From positions 1-50,024 of the forward strand of contig JBMYRH010000038.1 in the NCBI GenBank assembly GCA_049602155.1: 50,024 nucleotides of DNA, written 5' to 3'. A program made the translations under genes and the position numbers. The stretch is from JBMYRH01 sp049602155. Its GTDB lineage: Bacteria; Myxococcota_A; UBA9042; PHBI01; JBMYRH01. The notes under the pieces were generated by a model, which did no database searches, was not told the DNA's origin, and saw only the letters and a program-made list of their open reading frames with translations. Below are positions 44,637 to 50,024 of this stretch, one piece after another (position 1 is the stretch's first letter; the number at the start of each line of letters is the position of its first letter).

Positions 44637-45508
44637 TCGACGCGCTCCCACACGCGCACATAGTCGACGAGCATCGCTGTCGGGAACGCTGTCGTCTCAT
44701 CGGGGTAGCCTGGCCAATGACCCCCGACGGCGACGTTCAAGATGAGGAAGAAGTCCTGGTTGAAGACCCAGCCCTCGGGCGGGAAGGACTGGATCTTCGC
44801 GGTATGAAAGGGCTCCCCATCGACCTCAAAGACGATGCGCGTCGGGTCCCAGGTGACCGTGAACGTGTGGAACCCTTCGTGAAACCCAGCGCCATCGGTC
44901 CGTTGGAATCGCTCGCCGATGGCGTCGCCGCCGGAGAACCCAGGGCCGTGCAGGCTCCCATAGGTGGTTAGAGGGTCATGGCCAAGGAACTCCATGATGT
45001 CGATCTCTCCACAGGCGGGCCAGCCGACCGTCGTGATGTTCGCGCCGAGCATCCAAAACGCTGGCCACACCCCCTGGCCCACAGGCGTCTGGATCCTGGC
45101 CTCAAAGCGGCCATAGGTTTGCTGGAACAGCCCCTGGGTCTTGAGGCGGCCTGAGGTGTACGCGTTGCCTTCGTAGGCCTCCTCACGAGCGACGATGCGC
45201 AGGTGCCCCTCACCGTCCAGCGAGGCGTTCTCGGCGCGGTCGGTGTAGTGCTGGAGTTCGGCGTTTCCCCAGCCCTCACCGCCGAGGTCGTGCTGCCACT
45301 TGCTTGGGTCTGGGAGGGTGCCCTGCGGGCCCTCGAACTCGTCGGACCAGGTCAGCACCCAGCCGTCGAGTTCCGGCGCGCTCGCGGGGCTGGCGGAGAC
45401 GTCGTCTGTGACGGATGCCGAGGCGCCCCCGAGCTCTCCTGACGTCACATGGCCACACCCGGCGAGGGGGAGCAGCGCGAGCGCTGCGCTCAAGGCGCAC
45501 CACCTCAC
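44633..45508 (-). CDS. GH16 beta-glucanase lipoprotein (laminarinase-like)
   Basis: A 291-aa protein. The signal ends LLPLAGC, then a short linker rich in Ala/Ser/Asp. The catalytic domain starts WVLTWSDEFEG. Key motifs: GWGNAELQHYTDR, GLFQQTYGRFEARIQTP, GVWPAFWML and the active-site GEIDIMEFLGH, with nucleophile Glu168 and acid/base Glu173; the extra Met in ExDxME is typical of laminarinase-type GH16. It hydrolyses internal beta-1,3 (or mixed beta-1,3/1,4) glucosidic bonds and, being lipid-anchored, acts in the periplasm or at the surface. The GTG start overlaps the ROK stop as GTGA, and the stop overlaps the binding-protein start. It is the enzyme that sets the substrate prediction for the locus. 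Confidence 0.93.
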   Translation of the reverse strand: MRWCALSAALALLPLAGCGHVTSGELGGASASVTDDVSASPASAPELDGWVLTWSDEFEGPQGTLPDPSKWQHDLGGEGWGNAELQHYTDRAENASLDGEGHLRIVAREEAYEGNAYTSGRLKTQGLFQQTYGRFEARIQTPVGQGVWPAFWMLGANITTVGWPACGEIDIMEFLGHDPLTTYGSLHGPGFSGGDAIGERFQRTDGAGFHEGFHTFTVTWDPTRIVFEVDGEPFHTAKIQSFPPEGWVFNQDFFLILNVAVGGHWPGYPDETTAFPTAMLVDYVRVWERVE

Positions 45509-46731
45509 GTCGTGACCCCTGCGTCCACGGTGTTGAGGGGCAGTTCGCCCTGCTCGGACATGATGTGTTCGAGGACAAGGGTCGCCGCCCCGAGCGCGTT
45601 GGCGTGCTCCCCGAGCGCGCTGACTTCGATGGTCGCCTCGGCGCGCGACGTGGGGGGGACGCGCTCTTTAAGCGTCCTCCGCAATGGGCCCATCACGTAG
45701 TCTTCGGCGCGGCAGAGCGCACCGCCGAGGACCACACGGTCCGGGTTGAGGAGGTTGATGACCGACGCCAGGGCGAGGCCGAGGCGCTCAGCTGCTTCGC
45801 CTATGATGCGTTGAGCGTCCTTCGAGCCAGCCAAGGCCAAGTCGATGAGGTCGCCTAGCCCCTGACTGTCTGTCATGAGGCCAGACTCGACTGCTTGTAC
45901 ACACAGCGCCTCTGCGCCGACATAGGTCGCGAGACAGCCACGCAGACCGCAGATGCAGCGTGGGCCGCTCCGATCGATGGAGACGTGCCCGATCTCACCA
46001 GCGACGCCGGTCGCGCCGCGGTAGATGCGCCCCCCAAAGAGGTGGCCCGATCCGATCCCGGTGCCGAGCTTCACGTAGGTGAGGTCCCCTTTGCCACGAC
46101 CTGCCCCCCACCAATGCTCAGCGAGGGCCCCGAGGTTGGCGTCGTTGTCGACGAAGATCGGCGCGCTATAGGTGCCCTTCAGCGCGTCGATGACGCTGTG
46201 GCCTTGCCAGGCAGGGAAGTAGAGTGGGCTCATCTCACCGGGGAGTCGGGCGTCGACCGGGCTGGGCAGCGCGACGCCGATGCCCGCGAGGCGGCTCGGG
46301 GGGAGCTCCGCGTCGCGGAGCAAGTCTGCGCAGAGCGTGTTGATGAGCGCCAAGGTCCCTTCCGGGTCGGTCGGCACGGGGTGCGTGGTGTGGCGCCAGC
46401 CCTGTGTGACGCCTCGCAAGTTCACCAACGCAGCCCCCACATGGGTGGCCCCGAGGTCGACACCGATGATCGCGTAGGCATCGTCCTGGAAGGTGACCAT
46501 CAAGGGGCGTCGACCACCCGTGGACACTCCGCGCCCTGTGTCTTTAACCAGCCTCAGGTTGATGAGTTCAGCGACGATTGCTGATACTGTCGAGCGGCTC
46601 AGGTTGAAGTGCCGCGCGACCTCTGCGCGCGACATGCTCTTCGCTTCCCAGACCAACCGTACAATCTGACTGCGATTGTGCGCGCGAATGGCCGCTGAAT
46701 CAGCGGGGGAATGGGTCGCTTTGTCCACCAC
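45505..46731 (-). CDS. ROK-family transcriptional repressor of the glucan locus
   Basis: A 408-aa protein. An N-terminal winged HTH (about 20-75; RAEVARHFNLSRSTVSAIVAEL, then GRGVSTGGRRP wing) is followed by a sugar-kinase-like ROK domain: IGVDLGATHVGAALV, GIGVALPSPVD, FVDNDANLGALAEHWWG, LGTGIGSGHLF, and the zinc motif GEIGHVSID...CICGLRGC (Cys259, Cys261, Cys266). ROK regulators release DNA on binding a sugar; Thermotoga BglR, also ROK, controls a laminaribiose/beta-glucoside locus with the same gene types. GTG 46731 lies on the centre of its own operator, so I infer autorepression. Fine-tuning of the start is uncertain because no ribosome-binding site is present; the next in-frame candidates are internal. 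Confidence 0.92.
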   Translation of the reverse strand: MVDKATHSPADSAAIRAHNRSQIVRLVWEAKSMSRAEVARHFNLSRSTVSAIVAELINLRLVKDTGRGVSTGGRRPLMVTFQDDAYAIIGVDLGATHVGAALVNLRGVTQGWRHTTHPVPTDPEGTLALINTLCADLLRDAELPPSRLAGIGVALPSPVDARLPGEMSPLYFPAWQGHSVIDALKGTYSAPIFVDNDANLGALAEHWWGAGRGKGDLTYVKLGTGIGSGHLFGGRIYRGATGVAGEIGHVSIDRSGPRCICGLRGCLATYVGAEALCVQAVESGLMTDSQGLGDLIDLALAGSKDAQRIIGEAAERLGLALASVINLLNPDRVVLGGALCRAEDYVMGPLRRTLKERVPPTSRAEATIEVSALGEHANALGAATLVLEHIMSEQGELPLNTVDAGVTT

Positions 46732-46766
46732 TTGAACAAAGTAGCGGACAGGGGCTTGTCTGTCAA
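46720..46766 (-). promoter_or_regulatory. Promoter with ROK operator O3 overlapping the regulator start
   Basis: Leftward -35 TTGACA (46766-46761), spacer 17 bp, -10 TACTTT (46743-46738), dyad 46720-46740 (TTTGTCCA-N5-TGAACAAA on the plus strand, one mismatch). The dyad centre 46730 is the T of the GTG start codon at 46731-46729. With a usual 6-bp gap after the -10, transcription begins at that G. Confidence 0.72.
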
Positions 46767-46783
46767 CGTCGGCCCCGTGCTCA

Positions 46784-49345
46784 TCAGTCGCATATCCCGC
46801 AGGTCCCGAAGGTGTCGTTGACGACGACGGGCACGCCCTCTGGGACGGTCACCTCACGGTTTGCGTAGCTGTCATAGTCTGTGACTGGGGCACAGAGCGC
46901 CCCGCTGACCATGTCGTCGATGAGGTCCTCTTGGGCCGTAAAGCCGTCCGTTTGGTACTTGTATTCAAGCACGGTGCCGGGGTCGAAGAGGAAGGTGAAT
47001 GAGTAGATGTTGTCGCCGTCTGGGTCGCTCAGCTGGTTGCAGTTGGGGCACCAGCTGCTGAACGGACCGGTGACCGCGACGAAGCCAAAGTCCTCGATCC
47101 CTGCGCAGCTCATGTCGACATTGAAGGTGACCCCAGAGGGCATCGGCTCTGCACAGCCTTTACAGCTCGCGAAGGTGTCGCTAAGCGACATGTCGCCGTC
47201 GACCGTGATCTTGCGGTTGGCGTAGCTCGAGTAGTTCGTCACTGGGGCGCAGCTGAACCCCGTGAGCATGTCGTCGACGAGCTGCTCCTCTGCGGCCCAG
47301 CCATCGACCTGATACTTGTACTCGACCTGCGCTCCGGGCTCGAAGGCGTAGGTCGCTGTCCAGACCCCATCGCCGTCCTCATCGCTCAGGGGATGCCCGT
47401 CGCTGCTCCAGCTCTCCCAGGGGCCGACGACGTAGACCGTGGTGAAGCTGTCGAGCCCCGAACAGGCCATGTCGACCGCGAAGGTGACGTCGAACATCTC
47501 AGGTGCGGCGACGCATTGACCGCCCTCGCAGAGCTGGTCGTCCCCACAGGAACCACAGGAGTTCCCGCAGCCGTCGTCGCCGCAGGGGGCCTCGTCTGCG
47601 CAACTTGGCTGGCATGGGACGATGCACTGATCGCCTTGGCAGACCGTCTCCTCACTGCAGACACCACAAGAGCCTCCGCAGCCGTCCTCACCGCACTGAC
47701 TCTCCTCGGTGCACGTCGGTTCACAAGGGGGCACGCATTGGCCAGACTCGCACACGAGGTCGTCTGTGCAGACGCCGCAAGACCCCTCGCAGCCGTCGTC
47801 CCCGCAGGCCAGGGTGTCCGCGCACTGGGGGACGCAGACGTCGCCGCAGATGCCGCTGTTACAGAACTGGCCCTCGGCGCAGTCGCCGCAGCTCCCGCCA
47901 CAGCCGTCGTCGCCACACACCAAGTCGTCGCAGTTCGGAGTGCAGACGCAGACGCCCTCTGTGCACACGGCGTTCCCGTCGCAGCTCCCGCAGGAGCCCC
48001 CGCACCCGTCATCACCGCAGGCGCTCTCCGCCGCACAAGTCGGCTCACAGGCGACGGCGCACTGCCCGAGGGTGCACGTGAGCCCCTCGTCGCAAGTGCC
48101 ACAGCTGACCCCACATCCGTTGTCACCGCAGGGGGCTTCATTGGCGCAGCTCGGGCTGCACAGCGTGTCACCGCAAGGGAGGCAGCGCCCGAAGATGTCC
48201 TCGGTGGTGAGCGTGCCACGCTCTGGTGAGGTGACGACCCGGTTCGCGTGGGTCTCATAGTCGGTCACTGGGGCGCATGCGCCGCCGGCCCAGGCGTCAT
48301 CCACCAGGTCTTCCTCGGCGGCGCCCTTGTCGACGATGTACTTGTACTCCAGCGTCTCCGGCGTGAAGAAGGCCCGAGTGGCTTGCCAGATGTCAGTGCC
48401 TGCGACTTCCATGAGGGGGAGGCAGTCCAGGCACCAGTCGTTGAAGTCACCGTACACATAGACAGCGTCGAAGGCCTCGATGCCCGCGCAGGACATGTCG
48501 ACCGAGAAGGTGACGCTGGGTGGCGCCTCACAGAGTTCACCATCGAAGGCCGTGTCGCTGCAGTCGCAGGAGAGGCCCTCTGGGGCATCGACGCAGGCGC
48601 CGCCGTTGAGGCAGGGTAGGTCCTCGCAGCCGGCTCCTTGGAGTGCCCAGGGGGCGCTCTCCAAGCGGATGTCGTCGACGTAGAGCGTCACCCCATCGGC
48701 TTCGGCGGCATCTGCAGTCCACCCGAAGGCGATCACTGCCTCGGTGACCGTGGACTCGCGAAGGTCAAGCCACACACGTGTCGGAGCGGTGGTCAGGGTC
48801 ACCTTCGTCGAGACGGTGAACGCATCGAGGTCACTTCCAGTTTGGAACGTGACCGAGTGCGTCCCAGACTCGACCCAGGCCACGACGTTCAAGAAGGTTG
48901 CGCCGCTGGGGATGGCCTTGCCGGGGAGCTCGCCCCAGTTGTTCGCGGGGTACTGCCACAAGACACCGGCCCAGCCGATGGCGCCCCCGCTGTACGTGAA
49001 ACCGTGACAGTCTCCAACGGCGCTCGGGGCCCTCGTGGTGCAGTCCTTGGGCGCCACGTTACCCGGGGTCTCACCGTCCCCGATATAGCCCGAGGCCGTC
49101 CAGTGGCTGTCGATGGCCCAGGGGAGCTCTACGGCGTTGGGAACACGGCCATCGTCCGTGTCGCTCTGTGTACCGGGCGTGCTCGTGCTGGCGTCCGTGT
49201 CGTCGCCTTCGAGGGAGACGCAGCTCTCGCCGACGAGGAGTTGACCGTCGGGGCAGTTTGTAGCCGTTGCGGCCTCGCCTCCGCACGCGGCTAGAAGGGT
49301 GAGTAACAGGACGCTGAGGGCACTGTGATGTCCAACGGGTTTCAC
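46784..49345 (-). CDS. Surface lipoprotein with three glucan-binding-like E-set domains and Cys-rich repeats
   Basis: An 853-aa protein. GTG 49345 has GGAG upstream (TTG 49348 is the alternative); the signal ends LLAACGG. Order: short Cys/acidic linker; jelly-roll domain (about 70-225) ending GVTLYVDDIRLE; an EGF-like module CEDLPCLNGGACVDAPEGLSCDC; E-set 1 (VTFSVDMSCAGIEAFDAVYVYGDFNDWC); six Cys modules of the type CEPTCxxExxCGxDGCGGSCG; E-set 2 (VTFAVDMACSGLDSFTTVYVVG); E-set 3 (VTFNVDMSCAGIEDFGFVAVTG). The E-sets resemble CBM20/CBM48-type folds with EYKY strands, common in surface proteins next to glucan hydrolases. Own promoter with operator O4. Predicted surface capture of beta-glucan; no catalytic domain seen. 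Confidence 0.8.
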   Translation of the reverse strand: MKPVGHHSALSVLLLTLLAACGGEAATATNCPDGQLLVGESCVSLEGDDTDASTSTPGTQSDTDDGRVPNAVELPWAIDSHWTASGYIGDGETPGNVAPKDCTTRAPSAVGDCHGFTYSGGAIGWAGVLWQYPANNWGELPGKAIPSGATFLNVVAWVESGTHSVTFQTGSDLDAFTVSTKVTLTTAPTRVWLDLRESTVTEAVIAFGWTADAAEADGVTLYVDDIRLESAPWALQGAGCEDLPCLNGGACVDAPEGLSCDCSDTAFDGELCEAPPSVTFSVDMSCAGIEAFDAVYVYGDFNDWCLDCLPLMEVAGTDIWQATRAFFTPETLEYKYIVDKGAAEEDLVDDAWAGGACAPVTDYETHANRVVTSPERGTLTTEDIFGRCLPCGDTLCSPSCANEAPCGDNGCGVSCGTCDEGLTCTLGQCAVACEPTCAAESACGDDGCGGSCGSCDGNAVCTEGVCVCTPNCDDLVCGDDGCGGSCGDCAEGQFCNSGICGDVCVPQCADTLACGDDGCEGSCGVCTDDLVCESGQCVPPCEPTCTEESQCGEDGCGGSCGVCSEETVCQGDQCIVPCQPSCADEAPCGDDGCGNSCGSCGDDQLCEGGQCVAAPEMFDVTFAVDMACSGLDSFTTVYVVGPWESWSSDGHPLSDEDGDGVWTATYAFEPGAQVEYKYQVDGWAAEEQLVDDMLTGFSCAPVTNYSSYANRKITVDGDMSLSDTFASCKGCAEPMPSGVTFNVDMSCAGIEDFGFVAVTGPFSSWCPNCNQLSDPDGDNIYSFTFLFDPGTVLEYKYQTDGFTAQEDLIDDMVSGALCAPVTDYDSYANREVTVPEGVPVVVNDTFGTCGICD

Positions 49346-49377
49346 CAAACGCTCCGATATTCTTGGGTCATGTTGAC

Positions 49378-49426
49378 TTAGTTCAGTCGCTGAACAAAGA
49401 TAGCGTCAGGTAGGAAGCGAGGTCAA
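49378..49426 (-). promoter_or_regulatory. Promoter with ROK operator O4 for the surface lipoprotein
   Basis: Leftward -35 TTGACC (49426-49421), 18 bp, -10 TATCTT (49402-49397), followed by the dyad 49378-49398 (TTAGTTCA-N5-TGAACAAA on the plus strand, one mismatch). The operator overlaps the end of the -10 and the predicted start of transcription, about 40 bp before GTG 49345. Best-formed promoter in the window. Confidence 0.72.
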
Positions 49427-49600
49427 CTCAGGATGCGAGGGTGTGATGGTACAGCAGAGCGCCCCTTCGAATCTTCGAGAAGACTGTCGCGCGGACGTTG
49501 GGAATGTACGGCTGGTGCGGGAACCTATTCAGACGTGTCGCCGCCTTGGGGCGGGCCGACACACGAGTCGACACCGGACATTGGATACAGAGAGGGGAAA

Positions 49601-50024
49601 TTGAAGCACGTCATCGTTGGTCTTACGCTCGCGACACTCTTCGGAGGGTGTGGTGGGGAGTTGGTCGATCCGGTCACCGGAGGCGACATCGCCTCGCCCG
49701 CTGATGTGGAGAGCTCTGAGGATGTGGGTCAAGGCGTCACTGAGGACGTGAGTGAGATCCCGGAGTGCGAGCCCGCGTGTGCGGACGGCGAGGTCTGCCT
49801 CGACGGGGCATGCTCCCCGGAACCGGCCCCCTGTGAGCCTGTCTGCGCATCGGACGGCGCTTGCGGAGACGACGGCTGCGGCGGGAGCTGCGGCGCGTGC
49901 GCGGACGGGTCAAGCTGTGGTGATGACGGCGTGTGTGCCGTGGACTGCAGCCCGACCTGCGCCGACGAAGGCGCCTGCGGAGACGACGGCTGCGGCGGGA
50001 GCTGCGGCGCGTGCGCGGACGGGT
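49601..50024 (+). CDS. Cys-repeat lipoprotein (3' end outside window)
   Basis: The frame opens at TTG 49601, preceded by GAGGGG, and stays open to the window end (141 codons). The signal peptide ends LFGGC (lipobox), then an Asp/Glu/Val linker and Cys modules of the type CEPxCASDGACGDDGCGGSCGACADG, at least two visible with 38-residue period. The same module occurs six times in the glucan-binding lipoprotein on the left, so both belong to one family of stalk-like surface proteins. C-terminal domains are not visible, so the role cannot be told. It is divergent from that gene; the operator at 49378 lies 200 bp upstream of the TTG and could in principle serve both. Confidence 0.75.
   Translation, partial: MKHVIVGLTLATLFGGCGGELVDPVTGGDIASPADVESSEDVGQGVTEDVSEIPECEPACADGEVCLDGACSPEPAPCEPVCASDGACGDDGCGGSCGACADGSSCGDDGVCAVDCSPTCADEGACGDDGCGGSCGACADG
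49862..50024 (+). repeat. 114-bp direct repeat of Cys-module DNA
   Basis: The 49 bp at 49862-49910 recur without change at 49976-50024, a spacing of 114 bp (38 codons). The exact identity across degenerate codon positions points to recent duplication, and the array probably continues past the window. Confidence 0.9.

Noticed and set aside
1..50024. CRISPR arrays, insertion sequences, tRNA/rRNA genes, prophage
   Set aside because: No repeat-spacer arrays, transposase or integrase motifs, or RNA gene signatures were found; the repeats present are in-frame protein repeats.

Overview
The window (GC-rich, roughly 62-65 % by eye) looks like the chromosome of a Myxococcota-type bacterium (former Deltaproteobacteria, perhaps a Bradymonadia-like lineage). 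The signs are many large Cys-rich lipoproteins with Asp/Glu/Thr linkers after the lipobox, EGF-like and Kazal-like modules, a MYXO-CTERM-like tail, a Ser/Thr kinase fused to an ATPase/TPR region, and frequent GTG/TTG starts. The phylum call is inference from gene style; I saw no rRNA or tRNA gene.

Left part (1-11.2 kb): a truncated Kazal-domain lipoprotein (-), a decayed exported-protein gene (2123-2875), an M13 metallopeptidase (-), an M61-like peptidase (+), a Cys-rich lipoprotein (7238-9151) preceded by an orphan regulator site, a PanE/ApbA-like dehydrogenase (-), and a second decayed gene (10357-11192). Middle part (11.3-29.8 kb): a DUF1456 protein, a 1538-aa EGF/CBM/TIM-like/GH19 exported protein, a 1072-aa Ala/Lys-rich protein divergent from a YbjN-fold protein, a CxxCH protein with a MYXO-CTERM-like tail, a methionine gamma-lyase-class enzyme, a kinase-ATPase-TPR regulator, a ribbon-helix-helix/UbiB-like operon, and a PhnA/YjdM-like protein.

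Right part (29.8-49.4 kb) is the most coherent system: a beta-1,3-glucan (laminarin-type) utilisation locus under a ROK repressor. A leftward operon encodes the ROK repressor, a GH16 lipoprotein, a peptide-type ABC solute-binding protein, two permeases and one ATPase, joined by overlaps of 4 bp or a 2-bp gap. A facing rightward operon encodes the second ATPase, a GH1 beta-glucosidase, an exported clan-A glycosidase fused to a predicted outer-membrane beta-barrel, and two lipoproteins. Divergent from that operon is a 1122-aa GH149/GH161-like beta-1,3-glucan phosphorylase. Upstream of the ROK gene lies a surface lipoprotein with three carbohydrate-binding-like E-set domains. Four copies of a 21-bp dyad, TTTGTTCA-N5-TGAACAAA, sit at the promoters of these units and a fifth, orphan copy sits at 6951. 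In two of them the start codon lies exactly on the dyad centre and at the predicted transcription start, implying leaderless mRNAs repressed by a site that straddles the start codon.

Proposed flow: surface binding and outer cleavage (E-set lipoprotein, GH16, barrel-glycosidase plus lipoproteins), periplasmic capture and ABC import of oligoglucosides, then phosphorolysis to glucose-1-phosphate and hydrolysis of short ends by GH1. The window closes inside another Cys-repeat lipoprotein (49601-50024, +).
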